DNA from: Lewinellaceae bacterium
Lineage (GTDB): Bacteria; Bacteroidota; Bacteroidia; Chitinophagales; Saprospiraceae
NCBI GenBank assembly: GCA_020636105.1
Contig: JACJYL010000001.1
Span: 3,720,001-3,784,000 of the forward strand
Length of the DNA: 64,000 nucleotides
Direction: 5' to 3'
The notes under the pieces were generated by a model. The model worked only from the letters and a program-made list of their open reading frames with translations. It did no database searches and was not told the origin of the DNA. Positions 26,681 through 36,310 of this stretch are shown here, piece by piece. The position numbers were made by a program, and so were the translations under genes. Numbering within the stretch: the stretch's first letter is position 1; every line of letters starts with the position of its first letter.

Positions 26681-28036
26681 TTATTCCCCTAAAATTTCCG
26701 CTACCTTACTTTCCAGTGCTGCACCTCGCAATCCGCGCGCGATGATCTTGCCTTCCTGGTCGAGCAACACGGTATGAGGAATAGAGCGCACTCCATAAAG
26801 GGCTGCATATTCACTTTGCCATTTTTTAAGATCACTGATGTGATGCCAGTCCAGACCATCCTGTTCAATGGCTCCAACCCAACGGTCTTTGTTATCATCC
26901 AGGCTGATCCCGATGATGTCAAAACCTTTATCTTTATACTTATTGTACATTTTTACGACGTTCGGATTTTCCCGGCGACAAGGTCCACACCAGCTGGCCC
27001 AAAAATCGAGCAACACCAATTTGCCACGAAAATCAGAGAGTGTCAGGGTCTCTCCGGCAGGGGTCTTTCCACTAAAATCAGGAGCTTCTCCGCCTACCTG
27101 AAGTTGTTTTTTCCTGTTCAACTCACTTTGCATGCGTGCAGTGGTTTCAGGATCCTTTGTTTTAAACACATCGATAAACTTCTGGGTGAAGTAAGAATAG
27201 TTTTCATGGTTATTTTGATTCAGCGCCGCCATGATGCCTCCAATGGCCAGTTTATAGGCATCGCTTCCTTCGGGAACACGCTTGAGTGCTATATCCAGAA
27301 TCTGTTGGTGCTTATCATTTGGCAGACCAACACTTGAAAGCGTAGTGGCATAACTTTTAAAAGCTTCGTAAGTCCATGGCAGCCGGCCATAAACCTCCTC
27401 CTTAAAATCCGCGAACTGGAAAAATTCATTGGCAAAATAATCGAGCCCGTTGGTATAATTTTGCCCATAGTTTTCGTAGCTCGGAAAAATATTCAACCCG
27501 ACCACCCTGGCAAAATATGGATTTACTTTTTTTAGGGAATCCAGCAAATTCAATTGCTGATCATCGACGACTTTCAATTTAACTTTTAGATTATTGATGA
27601 TGTCAGCATTTGTGGTTTGCTGGATCTGGCGAATCAATTGTTGCTTGTCGCGATTATAATCATTCAATTGGGTTTTGAGAATATCGTAATCCGTGTTCAG
27701 GGCAGAAGTGATCCGGGCAGAACGCATCCTGTCACACTTCCCCGAAATACTTACATTATCTTCCGTTCCTAAAATAACCGGTCTTACCATTTGCTCGTTC
27801 ATTCCTACATAATAAAAAACAGGATTCGACTTCGGTACCTGGAAAACATATCCTTTGTCCGTCTTCTCTCCATTCATGACCACTGAAAAAGAAACGCCAT
27901 CAAATCGATAAAGCTTTAATGTTGCAATACAACCATCTACTTCACAAACCACTTTAACATTTCCGGATTCAGGATATTTGATAAATCCGGTCATGATAAA
28001 AACAACAGCCAGCAGGCCAAAATAATATTTATTCAT
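26681..28036 (-). CDS. TlpA-like thioredoxin-fold protein with DUF4369-like N-terminus
   Basis: 451 residues from the ATG at 28036. A TTG at 28054 is in frame but overlaps the -7 promoter element. The N-terminal hydrophobic segment (MNKYYFGLLAVVFIMTGF) is an export signal or anchor without a clear lipobox. Residues 25-125 resemble the DUF4369 domain, a helical region follows, and the C-terminal AhpC/TSA-type thioredoxin domain has WASWCGPC with Cys350 and Cys353. Such proteins are periplasmic thiol-disulfide reductases of Bacteroidota, many reducing cytochrome c precursors or outer-membrane partners; the specific partner is unknown. Confidence 0.88.
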   Translation of the reverse strand: MNKYYFGLLAVVFIMTGFIKYPESGNVKVVCEVDGCIATLKLYRFDGVSFSVVMNGEKTDKGYVFQVPKSNPVFYYVGMNEQMVRPVILGTEDNVSISGKCDRMRSARITSALNTDYDILKTQLNDYNRDKQQLIRQIQQTTNADIINNLKVKLKVVDDQQLNLLDSLKKVNPYFARVVGLNIFPSYENYGQNYTNGLDYFANEFFQFADFKEEVYGRLPWTYEAFKSYATTLSSVGLPNDKHQQILDIALKRVPEGSDAYKLAIGGIMAALNQNNHENYSYFTQKFIDVFKTKDPETTARMQSELNRKKQLQVGGEAPDFSGKTPAGETLTLSDFRGKLVLLDFWASWCGPCRRENPNVVKMYNKYKDKGFDIIGISLDDNKDRWVGAIEQDGLDWHHISDLKKWQSEYAALYGVRSIPHTVLLDQEGKIIARGLRGAALESKVAEILGE

Positions 28037-28051
28037 TTTTAAAAATTTTTC

Positions 28052-28082
28052 CAAAAATAGGTTTATTTAGGATTACTGTCAA
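28052..28082 (-). promoter_or_regulatory. Bacteroidota-type promoter for the TlpA-like gene
   Basis: On the minus strand TTG (complement of 28080-28082), 20-base spacer, TATTTTTG (complement of 28052-28059). It supports the ATG at 28036 as the start, with a very short leader of about 10 bases. Confidence 0.5.
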
Positions 28083-28170
28083 AAAACAAGGCACACTTGT
28101 CTAACATAAGTCCAATCTTCTCAACAAAATCCTTAATTTTAGGTTGAATTAAGAAAAGGATAAAATTATC

Positions 28171-28635
28171 ATGCAAGAAAGAAAAAATGAATTTAGCCTG
28201 GGCGGCAACTCGATCATAGGAGCAATAATTATGATCGTTACACTGATCGGCATTTATTTCCTTGCCGGTTTCGTTATCGCCTTATTGTATAAATGGGCCC
28301 TGCTTTTGCTCATCCCTACCGCAATCATTGATTATAAAGTCATAACAGGATATTTTAAATGGCTCGGTCGTTTGACAAAGAGTAACATGGCCACCGGTTT
28401 GACGGGTATTGTCTTTTCTGCGCTCTTTTACCCGTTTGTCACCCTTTTCCTTTTTGGGAAAGCTCTTTTTAAAAGAAAAATAAAACAGGTAGAAAAAGAA
28501 GCCGTCAAACAACGGGAAGGTGAATTTATCGAATACGAGGAAATGACAGAAGAACTCCCTTTAGAACTTCCTGAAGTAAAAACACCTGAAAAAGAAACCC
28601 GAAAAGGTGACTACGAAAATCTCTTCGAGGAATAA
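28171..28635 (+). CDS. Small membrane protein of unknown function
   Basis: 154 residues with two to three membrane segments (SIIGAIIMIVTLIGIYFLAG, KWALLLLIPTAIIDYKV, and TGLTGIVFSALFYPFVTLFL) and a charged cytoplasmic-type tail very rich in Glu and Lys, ending DYENLFEE. No family recognised. It precedes the glycosyltransferase by 45 bases on the same strand and may be expressed with it. Confidence 0.75.
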   Translation: MQERKNEFSLGGNSIIGAIIMIVTLIGIYFLAGFVIALLYKWALLLLIPTAIIDYKVITGYFKWLGRLTKSNMATGLTGIVFSALFYPFVTLFLFGKALFKRKIKQVEKEAVKQREGEFIEYEEMTEELPLELPEVKTPEKETRKGDYENLFEE

Positions 28636-28680
28636 TTGGATGGGGTACTTCCGAGAATGCCTTAAAACCGAAAAAGTCAA

Positions 28681-29847
28681 ATGACTGACTTCTTTTTAGA
28701 TATCTTTTCATGGATGAGTATTGGAGTAATTTTTATTTACCCAATACTCATTCGTCGTTATTTAGTTACCTGGAAAAGACTCCCTGAATGGCAAATCCCC
28801 AAAAACTGGCAACCCAAAACCTCTGTTAGCATCATTATTCCGGCCAGGAACGAGGAAAACAATATTGAAGCATGCCTCCAATCCATCCTCGGGCTAAACT
28901 ACCCTGCTGTCTTATTCGACGTTATTGTGGTTGACGATCATTCTGACGATGGGACAAAAATGATCATTGAGTCATTTATTGAAAAATTCAGTAAGCCCGG
29001 GAGCCCTGAAATTTTCCTATTACCCTCCAAAGATCTTGACGGTCGTGGAAAAAAAGCGGCCCTCACAAGCGGCATTTCGAAAGCCAAAGGAACCCTTATC
29101 GTTACCACTGACGCGGATTGTATCGTTCCTGAAAACTGGCTCAACTACCTGGTTTCCTATTTTGAAGATAACAATGCAGCCTTCATCGCGGCTCCCGTAA
29201 ATTTTTACCAGGAAAAGAATCTCCTCGAACAATTTCAATCCCTCGATTATATGGGCATGATGCTGATCACCGGAGCAGGAATTCACGGTAAATTCGGATG
29301 GATGAGCAATGGGGCCAACCTGGCCTATCCAAAAACTGTTTTTGAAACATTGAACGGTTTTTTAGGCGTGGATCACATCGCTTCGGGGGACGATATGCTT
29401 TTTATGCAAAAAGTCGCTGAACGTTACCCGGACCAGATCGGTTTTGTGAAAAGCAACAATGCCACCGTGTTGAGCATTGCAAAACCCAATTGGCACTCCT
29501 TTCTACAACAGCGCATCCGCTGGGCCGGAAAAACAGGGGCTTACCGTCAACCTCAATTGGTTTTTACCCAGTCCCTTGTTTTTATTTATTGTGCCTTTAT
29601 TTTTCTTTGGATCCCTCTGCTCTTTTTTAGCGGGTGGACAAGACTATGGATTCTTGCCGGGATGATCGCCGTAAAATACCTTGCCGATTATTTTTTATTG
29701 AAAACGGCCAGCAGTTTTTTTGGCAGAAAAGAGCTGATGAAAATTTTTCCAAAAGCAGAATGGCTCCACACGATCTATATCTTTCTAACCGGCTTGTCGT
29801 CAATGGTTAAAAAAAAGCATGTGTGGAAAGATCGTAAAGTCAAATGA
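28681..29847 (+). CDS. Membrane-bound GT2-family glycosyltransferase
   Basis: 388 residues. One N-terminal membrane helix is followed by a GT-A domain with SVSIIIPARNEENNIEACLQ, the VVDDHSDDGT nucleotide-binding part, the TTDADC metal-binding motif, and the processive-type QQRIRWAGK (Q-x2-RW). The C-terminal part has two to three membrane helices. It transfers sugars from activated donors onto an unknown acceptor at the inner membrane, probably for a surface polysaccharide or glycolipid. It converges with the PLP enzyme gene with seven bases between. Confidence 0.9.
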   Translation: MTDFFLDIFSWMSIGVIFIYPILIRRYLVTWKRLPEWQIPKNWQPKTSVSIIIPARNEENNIEACLQSILGLNYPAVLFDVIVVDDHSDDGTKMIIESFIEKFSKPGSPEIFLLPSKDLDGRGKKAALTSGISKAKGTLIVTTDADCIVPENWLNYLVSYFEDNNAAFIAAPVNFYQEKNLLEQFQSLDYMGMMLITGAGIHGKFGWMSNGANLAYPKTVFETLNGFLGVDHIASGDDMLFMQKVAERYPDQIGFVKSNNATVLSIAKPNWHSFLQQRIRWAGKTGAYRQPQLVFTQSLVFIYCAFIFLWIPLLFFSGWTRLWILAGMIAVKYLADYFLLKTASSFFGRKELMKIFPKAEWLHTIYIFLTGLSSMVKKKHVWKDRKVK

Positions 29848-29854
29848 ATCACCA

Positions 29855-30853
29855 TTACAAGTCGAGCAGATTTCCAAACCGCTCATTAAACCCGCGAATG
29901 CCCTGTAAGCCTCCGGTATGTATGGCGAGCAGGGTGCTACCTTCAGCAAAATAACCTTTTTCTATCTGGTCAAAAATACCAAAAAGCATTTTGCCGGTAT
30001 AAAGGGGTTCTAATTGAATGTTGTCTGTTTTTTTGAATTGGTTGATAAAGTCAATCAAGAGTGGTTGGTGTTTGGCAAACCCACCAAAATGATAATCGTC
30101 GCAGATTTCCCAGTCAGCAAATTGGTTCCCCAAGTGTTTTTTCAGTAAATTCTCCACTTCCGTTGTATGAAAACCGCCTTTCAGCGCGGCATATCCTATG
30201 GCCTTTGTCCGGCCCTTGGTTGCGGAAACGATTCCGGCAAAAGTTCCTCCTGTGCCGCAGGCGCAACAGATATAATCAGGAAGAGATTGATTGGGCACGA
30301 AGGAATGAAAGTCAGCTTCAATTTCATCCACAATTTCAGCACATCCTTTCAGGGCCAGCCCGTTGGTCCCCCCTTCGGGTAACAGGTAGAAGTCTCCGTA
30401 TTGCCCATGTAGATTGCTGATGAATTCGGAATCATTTTTTTCCCGGTAAGCGGAACGGGACACAAATTCGAGTTGCATGCCGTATTCCAATACCTTCTTA
30501 AGCGTTGGATTCAGCACCGGTGGCCGTTCACCCCGAATGATGCCAATACTTTTGAATCCGAGAAGGTAAGCTGCTGCTGCCGTAGCGGCAATGTGGTTGG
30601 AATAAGCGCCGCCGAACGTCAATAAAGTATCCTGCCCCTTCCCCCTGGCGGCGATAAGATTGTATTTCATCTTACGCCATTTATTCCCGTTAAAATCCGG
30701 AGCCGTTTTATCCAACAACAGATCGTCGCGTTTCAGGAAAAGACGAATCCCTTTATCTGAAAACCGTTTTGATTGTAATTCCTGAACAGGAGTGGCCGCC
30801 CCATTAAGTCTTTCCATTAGACGCTTTGCTAAATTTATCATATGCAATGCCAT
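29855..30853 (-). CDS. PLP-dependent enzyme of the ACC deaminase/D-cysteine desulfhydrase family
   Basis: 332 residues, fold-type II PLP enzyme. The lysine that would bind PLP is in DFNGNKWRKMKYNL. TFGGAYSNHIAATAAAA and the glycine-rich CACGTGGTFAGIV phosphate-binding loop match 1-aminocyclopropane-1-carboxylate deaminase and D-cysteine desulfhydrase. Bacteroidota members are usually annotated only to the family, so the substrate is not certain. The start used is ATG at 30853; MINLAKRLM a few residues later is an alternative. It is 30 bases from the M16 peptidase gene and may be in one transcript with it. Confidence 0.88.
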   Translation of the reverse strand: MALHMINLAKRLMERLNGAATPVQELQSKRFSDKGIRLFLKRDDLLLDKTAPDFNGNKWRKMKYNLIAARGKGQDTLLTFGGAYSNHIAATAAAAYLLGFKSIGIIRGERPPVLNPTLKKVLEYGMQLEFVSRSAYREKNDSEFISNLHGQYGDFYLLPEGGTNGLALKGCAEIVDEIEADFHSFVPNQSLPDYICCACGTGGTFAGIVSATKGRTKAIGYAALKGGFHTTEVENLLKKHLGNQFADWEICDDYHFGGFAKHQPLLIDFINQFKKTDNIQLEPLYTGKMLFGIFDQIEKGYFAEGSTLLAIHTGGLQGIRGFNERFGNLLDL

Positions 30854-30883
30854 CCTCCGTTGGCCGACTATCCAATAATTCCA

Positions 30884-33742
30884 TCAATACCCAAAAACAT
30901 CTTTCATGGTAAGTACCTTCACTTCCCCATAATTGGCGAGGTAGTCAAGGTCCACGCGCTTTTTATCGCCCAACACGATCATGGCATATTTTCTTCCTTT
31001 GACATATTTCTCATGGAATGCTTTCAAATCGTCACTCGTAACCGTTCTCATTCTCTCATAAACATCCTCGTACAGATCACGCTCGTACCCCAGATCTTTA
31101 ACGGCACGATATTCCCAATACATTCTCGAGGGTGAGATTCGGTCGCTTTCCAGCCTTTTGTGAATAGAGAACCGCGCTTGTTCGATCTGAGCTTCTACTA
31201 TCGGCATATTTTCAATAATCTCTTTCATTGCCGGAATGGCATCTTTCAATTTATCCGGTTGCGTCCCGACGTATGCCGACAGATAATGAGGCCTGTCCTT
31301 CTTTTTAGGGCTTCCGTAATAAGCATAAGTGGAATACGCCAGGGCTTTAGATTCCCTGATTTCCTGAAAAACAATGGAAGAAAGGCCATACCCGAAATAC
31401 TCATTGTAAAGTTCGCGCATGATATACTCCTCAAGGCTGAAATGTGGTGTACCTTTAGAGAGCAACATCACATCTGTCTGAACGATAGGAAAATCGAGAA
31501 AATAAACCGCCTCTTCCGTATCCAACTCGGGAAAACGCCTGTTTACCGGGCAAGGTTGGATTTCATCAGGAGTATGATGGAGGCGTTCAATTATTTCAAC
31601 GGCCTCTTGCAGTGGCCTCGGTCCGTAGTAGTACAAACAATGTTCTATCCCCGTCAAAGAACGAACGAGGGCTGTAAGGGCTTCTGCTTTTAAGGCTTTC
31701 AGTTCTTTTACTGAGTGCCTCCAGGTAAAAGGAGAAGCGGGTCCATATTTGGCATAATTCAACAAGGCATCGCGCAAAATGACACTCCGATCCTGCTTGT
31801 CGTTTTTACGTTTAACCAAAATATCTTCGATGACATTATCTAGCGCTTCCTGGTTGGGCACTGCGTTTTGAAGGATATGTTCAAGCAACTGAAGTCCTTC
31901 TTCAAGAGATTCATCGAGTCCCATCAGGGACAAGTACGCCCTGTCGGTATGGCAATAAGTATCGAAGCTCAGCCCCAGTCTGAAAAATTCTTTTTTGATC
32001 TCATCGGGAGCGTATTTATCCGTGCCGAGGTAGGGCAGAAAATCCATGGCAACCCCGAGGTCGAGGTTGGCCAGTTTCCCCATCTCAAAAACATAATCCA
32101 CCCGAAAAAGTCCATTATTTTTATTGTGAACGTAATCAAAAATTATACCGTTGGAAAGGGATTGATTTTTGATTGACGCTTTAAAATCTGCAAAAACAGC
32201 CGTCATCGGCGGGGTTTGCTTTTCAAGAAAAGTTTTCCCGAAATCAGAGATTGCATGCCGATTCAGCTCTACCGGTGTAATAGGCGGTTTATCTACTTTT
32301 ATCAGATCAGGAGATTCTCCCTGTCTTTTATACACCACAGCGTGATTGCCGTTCAGGTGTTGATTCGCAAACTTTACGATATCTTCTTTGGTAAGACTTT
32401 CGAAATAATTAAACCTTTTTTGAAAACGGGCCCAATCCACATTCAAAATGAACAAATTAGTCATCAACCCAACCCTGTGATGATTGTTTTCAAAAGACTT
32501 GGTCTCATTGAGTTTGAGATCCTTGATCACGGCTTCCAGCAGCCATTCCTCAAAATCTCCGCGTTTGATCTTTTCGAGTTCCTCTAATAATAACGCTTCC
32601 ACATCTTCCAGTGATTGGCCTTCCCTGGGTTTTCCGTATAAGCCAAATACGCTATAATCTTCATAAAACCATGACCAGGATTCGGAATCAAGTACCTTTT
32701 GGGCCTGGTTGAGGTTGATATCCATCAACCCCGCCTGGTTGTTATACAAAAGACCGGAAATGATGGAAATCATAAAAGGATCGTCGGTCTGGCTGCTTCC
32801 CAACCTCCAGCCAAGCTCAAGGTAGGAGCTTTCTTTGCCAAAAACATCCTTGCGTACCGGCATTTTGATCTCTGGTTGATCGACATACCGGAAAGCAGGC
32901 AATTGTTTTGCAGGTTCCCCTCCAAAATATTTTTCGGCCAGCTTTACCACTTCATCTGGGTCAAAATCTCCGGCCATGATGATGGCCATATTATTGGCCA
33001 CATAATAGGTTTTGAAAAAATTCTGGATATTTTTCATGGAAGGATTGCGAAGGTGTTCCGCTTTCCCGATGGTCGTTTGAGTACCGTACGGATGCCTGGG
33101 GAATAATAACTCACGCATCGCATTCGCCGCCTGGCGGGTATCGCTGTCCTGACCTATGTTGAATTCTTCGTATACCGTTTCCAATTCAGTATGGAACAAG
33201 CGCAAGGCCAGTACTTTGAATCGTTCTGCCTCCAGCATCATCCAGCGTTCAAGTTCGTTGGAAGGAATATCATTTACATATACTGTTTGCTCCACCCAGG
33301 TATAAGCATTGGTATTATCTGCTCCAAGGGCGCTCACCAGCTTATCATATTCATTGGGAGCGACCAATTTTGCCGCTTCATAGGATAGCCTATCGATTTC
33401 CGCATAAATTTCCTTCCGCTTTTCCTCATCGTCAGTAGAACGATAAGTTTCATAAAGATCCGAAATTTTTTCCAGCATCACACTTTCCTTTTCCCATTCC
33501 AATGCACCAATTTGCGTGGTTCCCTTGAAAAGCATGTGCTCCATGTAATGTGCAAGTCCCGTTGTATCTGCCGGGTCATATTTGGATCCGGCACGAAAAG
33601 CTATATTCGTAAAAATCCTGGGTTCATCTTTATTGATGCTCAGAAATAACTTCAATCCATTAGACAAAGTATACTTACTTACTTCAAAAGGATCATTTGG
33701 GAAAGTCTCGCAAATCGTTTGTGCATTCGATTTTATCACCAT
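30884..33742 (-). CDS. M16-family zinc metalloprotease (insulinase/pitrilysin type)
   Basis: 952 residues, the fused two-half M16A form. The inverted zinc motif is HYMEH (His65, Glu68, His69), with the third ligand probably Glu193 in LETVYEEFNIG. A charged helical insert (about 85-130) makes the spacing longer than in pitrilysin, a trait of Bacteroidota members. Conserved later blocks such as FFKTYYVANNMAIIMAGDFDPDEV are present. The second half lacks the zinc motif and acts as the partner lobe. No signal peptide is visible, so a cytoplasmic peptide-degrading role is likely. Confidence 0.93.
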   Translation of the reverse strand: MVIKSNAQTICETFPNDPFEVSKYTLSNGLKLFLSINKDEPRIFTNIAFRAGSKYDPADTTGLAHYMEHMLFKGTTQIGALEWEKESVMLEKISDLYETYRSTDDEEKRKEIYAEIDRLSYEAAKLVAPNEYDKLVSALGADNTNAYTWVEQTVYVNDIPSNELERWMMLEAERFKVLALRLFHTELETVYEEFNIGQDSDTRQAANAMRELLFPRHPYGTQTTIGKAEHLRNPSMKNIQNFFKTYYVANNMAIIMAGDFDPDEVVKLAEKYFGGEPAKQLPAFRYVDQPEIKMPVRKDVFGKESSYLELGWRLGSSQTDDPFMISIISGLLYNNQAGLMDINLNQAQKVLDSESWSWFYEDYSVFGLYGKPREGQSLEDVEALLLEELEKIKRGDFEEWLLEAVIKDLKLNETKSFENNHHRVGLMTNLFILNVDWARFQKRFNYFESLTKEDIVKFANQHLNGNHAVVYKRQGESPDLIKVDKPPITPVELNRHAISDFGKTFLEKQTPPMTAVFADFKASIKNQSLSNGIIFDYVHNKNNGLFRVDYVFEMGKLANLDLGVAMDFLPYLGTDKYAPDEIKKEFFRLGLSFDTYCHTDRAYLSLMGLDESLEEGLQLLEHILQNAVPNQEALDNVIEDILVKRKNDKQDRSVILRDALLNYAKYGPASPFTWRHSVKELKALKAEALTALVRSLTGIEHCLYYYGPRPLQEAVEIIERLHHTPDEIQPCPVNRRFPELDTEEAVYFLDFPIVQTDVMLLSKGTPHFSLEEYIMRELYNEYFGYGLSSIVFQEIRESKALAYSTYAYYGSPKKKDRPHYLSAYVGTQPDKLKDAIPAMKEIIENMPIVEAQIEQARFSIHKRLESDRISPSRMYWEYRAVKDLGYERDLYEDVYERMRTVTSDDLKAFHEKYVKGRKYAMIVLGDKKRVDLDYLANYGEVKVLTMKDVFGY

Positions 33743-33848
33743 TTTTGCCTGTTTATTTTATGTGTAGTAAACACATCTTTTAAAATTCTGTTTCATTTTT
33801 TATCGATAAAAAACGAATTTCGGCAAAAGTAATTACTTTGGGCCTTAT

Positions 33849-35150
33849 ATGTACTTGAAAAACATAAAACAAACAACTTCCAGACTATTAAAGTCTAATT
33901 ATTACCGGAATGCTTTCACGCTGATCTCAGGATCAGTGATTGCACAGTTGTTTTTATTTGGGATCACCCCGGTACTCAGCCGGATATTTACGCCTGAGGA
34001 TTTTGGTCTTTATGCCTCCTTCCTGGCTGTAGTGGGTATCCTTTCCATCCTGGCTACCTTCCGGTATGAATTGGCCATTCTCCTTCCTGAAAAGTCCAGA
34101 GAGGCAATGCATGTTTTTATCCTGGCCACAATTATTTCTGTTATTTTCAGCCTGTTCATTTTTTTATTTGTTCCTCTGATCAAAAATTTCGAATGGATAC
34201 GGGAAGTGACCAAGATCAACTCTACGGTCATTTTAATTTTCATCCCGCTGGGGATTTTTCTTTACGATCTGACCAAGACATCCTCCTACTTAGCCAACAG
34301 GAACAAAAACTACAACTGGCTCAGTTATGGCCGAATTTTCGGAAGTGTCGTCACAGGAGTACTAAGCGTGCTCTTCGGAGGGCTGGGCTGGGCAGCGACG
34401 GGCCTGGTTTTTGCAAAAATCATTGGATGGGTTGCTGAAGCGATGGCTTTCCTTTTTCCTTCCCGAAAATCCATGCTAAAAGCAATCCCGGAAACAAATT
34501 TGAAACATCTAAAAACCATTGCAGCCAGGTACCGGAATTTTCCAAAATATTCGACCCCTGAAGGATTGTTGAATACCGGCTTCAAACAGATGCCCATTTT
34601 ATTGCTGACAGCATGGTTTTCTATTGAAATGGCCGGTTTCTACAGCCTTGCCTTTATGCTTTTGTCCAAACCCCTGGGCATGGTGAGTGCAGCCTTCGGG
34701 CAGGTGTTTTTCCAGCAGGGTGCAGCACTGGAAAAAAGCGATCAAAGTGCCCTCAGGAAACTCTTCAAAAACAATTTGAAATTCCTCTTTTACCTGGCTT
34801 TTATCCCTTGTATCATCATCGCTGTGTTTGCCCCGGTTCTTTTCACCTTTATCCTTGGTGATCAATGGCAGATGACTGGTATTTTCGTGCGCTGGCTCAT
34901 GCCTTTTTCATTCATCACTTTCCTAAAAGGCCCTTTTTCGGCTATGGTGGATATCAAAAACAAGATCGGGCATAATGTTTTCTTTGAAATCGGCTTTTTT
35001 ATCATTTCCGTCCTGGCTTTTTATTTCGGCCATTTGTGGAACGATGCCTTACTCGGGGTGAAAATTTTCAGTTTTGGCTGCACTTTCCTGGGATTGTTTC
35101 AGCTGAGGTGGTTTTACTCGTTAACGAACGTAAAAAGTAACTGGGGGTAA
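33849..35150 (+). CDS. Oligosaccharide flippase-type membrane transporter (Wzx/MurJ-like superfamily)
   Basis: 433 residues with about 12 membrane helices. The N-terminus NAFTLISGSVIAQLFLFGITPVLSRIFTPEDFGLYASF is typical of the polysaccharide-biosynthesis flippases, which move lipid-linked oligosaccharides across the inner membrane. No adjacent polysaccharide cluster is present, although a glycosyltransferase lies 4 kb upstream. Substrate unknown. Confidence 0.9.
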   Translation: MYLKNIKQTTSRLLKSNYYRNAFTLISGSVIAQLFLFGITPVLSRIFTPEDFGLYASFLAVVGILSILATFRYELAILLPEKSREAMHVFILATIISVIFSLFIFLFVPLIKNFEWIREVTKINSTVILIFIPLGIFLYDLTKTSSYLANRNKNYNWLSYGRIFGSVVTGVLSVLFGGLGWAATGLVFAKIIGWVAEAMAFLFPSRKSMLKAIPETNLKHLKTIAARYRNFPKYSTPEGLLNTGFKQMPILLLTAWFSIEMAGFYSLAFMLLSKPLGMVSAAFGQVFFQQGAALEKSDQSALRKLFKNNLKFLFYLAFIPCIIIAVFAPVLFTFILGDQWQMTGIFVRWLMPFSFITFLKGPFSAMVDIKNKIGHNVFFEIGFFIISVLAFYFGHLWNDALLGVKIFSFGCTFLGLFQLRWFYSLTNVKSNWG

Positions 35151-35174
35151 GATGAGCTCTTGAGTCACTAAAAT

Positions 35175-36107
35175 TTACAATGGCGTAATGATCTGATTCT
35201 CCCGGGAAGACAATTGGAGCAACGGAACAATATTTTCGCGGATTTTTTCGGAAAGCAGGGAAAGTACCTGTTTTTTGACAAAATGTTTATGCGTTACGAT
35301 CCCGATACTTCTCACCGGCACGGAACCGTTAAAATGACTGAGCCGCTGCCTGTCTTCCTCGGAAAAGTCGGCGGTGGCCAGGCAAGGAAGCAGGGTTATC
35401 CCATGATTTTGCTTTACGAAACGTATCAGGGTATCGATGGTCCCTGCCCTGAAATCCAGATTGACCGGAGCATTTTTATTCCTGATATCGCAAATTTTGA
35501 TCACCTGGTTGCTTAAACAATGGCCCTCTTCCAGCAACCAGAATTTGTCATAATTAATGTCTTCTATTTTTACCGATGAGGACGGTTTGTTCGAAAAACA
35601 ATCATAAAGCACAAATGATTCGTTGTATATCGGGTATTCAATGAGTGAATCATCTCCGAGGGGCAAAGCCGCTATTCCGATATCCAGCGCCCTTGATTTT
35701 ATTTGTTCCACAATATTGTCGGTGGTTAATTCACTGACCGAAAAGTGCATTTTAGGGTAGTTGTTGACAAAATCCCCCAGGAATCTTGGTAAAACGTAAG
35801 GAGCGACTGTAGGAATAATCCCTATTTTGAGCTTGCCACTCACTTCCCCTTTCATCAATTTGACCCGCTCATTGAGGCTGTCCACTTCTTTTAAAATGAT
35901 CTTGAGCTGAGGCAGCAACATCTCCCCCTCAAGGGTTACGGTTACCGGTTTCGTACTCCGGTCAAAAATACGTATGCCGATCTCCTCCTCGAATTTTCCG
36001 ATCATGGTGCTCAAGGTGGATTGGGTGACAAAACACTTCTCCGCAGCCAATCCGAAATGATTGAATTCTTCCACGGCTATTATGTACTTAATTTGCTGGA
36101 TAGTCAT
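35175..36107 (-). CDS. oxyR: Peroxide-sensing LysR-type regulator OxyR
   Basis: 310 residues. An N-terminal LysR helix-turn-helix (MTIQQIKYIIAVEEFNHFG, ATG start) is followed by a substrate-binding-like regulatory domain. Cys197 in LEEGHCLSNQVIKIC and Cys206 sit nine residues apart, at the positions of the redox pair of E. coli OxyR. It therefore very likely senses H2O2 by a reversible disulfide. Typical targets (catalase, alkyl hydroperoxide reductase) are not in the window. It has its own promoter at 36151-36181. Confidence 0.93.
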   Translation of the reverse strand: MTIQQIKYIIAVEEFNHFGLAAEKCFVTQSTLSTMIGKFEEEIGIRIFDRSTKPVTVTLEGEMLLPQLKIILKEVDSLNERVKLMKGEVSGKLKIGIIPTVAPYVLPRFLGDFVNNYPKMHFSVSELTTDNIVEQIKSRALDIGIAALPLGDDSLIEYPIYNESFVLYDCFSNKPSSSVKIEDINYDKFWLLEEGHCLSNQVIKICDIRNKNAPVNLDFRAGTIDTLIRFVKQNHGITLLPCLATADFSEEDRQRLSHFNGSVPVRSIGIVTHKHFVKKQVLSLLSEKIRENIVPLLQLSSRENQIITPL

Positions 36108-36150
36108 CAGATATCTCTATAATACAATCAAAAATATCGCTTTTATCAAT

Positions 36151-36181
36151 CAAAGATAATGCTTGAATTCTGGAAAATCAG
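36151..36181 (-). promoter_or_regulatory. Promoter of oxyR
   Basis: On the minus strand CTG (complement of 36179-36181), 20-base spacer, TATCTTTG (complement of 36151-36158). The -7 box is a full match; the -33 box has one mismatch. The leader would be about 40 bases. Confidence 0.5.
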
Positions 36182-36310
36182 TAAAACCAGGTTTATGAAA
36201 AAAATTAATACTAAAATTTCCATTACAATGGAAAAATTACAGGTAACATTTACTCCTTCTATTTGATTTATAAAAAGATACTTTATAATTTTAGGGATAA
36301 ACACACCACC

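Noticed and set aside
26421..26777. 118-codon plus-strand frame downstream of IS110
   Set aside because: Runs through the 180-base inverted-repeat element and into the TlpA-like gene; its apparent protein only reflects the short tandem words.
31160..31693. 177-codon plus-strand frame over the M16 peptidase
   Set aside because: Antisense shadow of a strongly supported gene.
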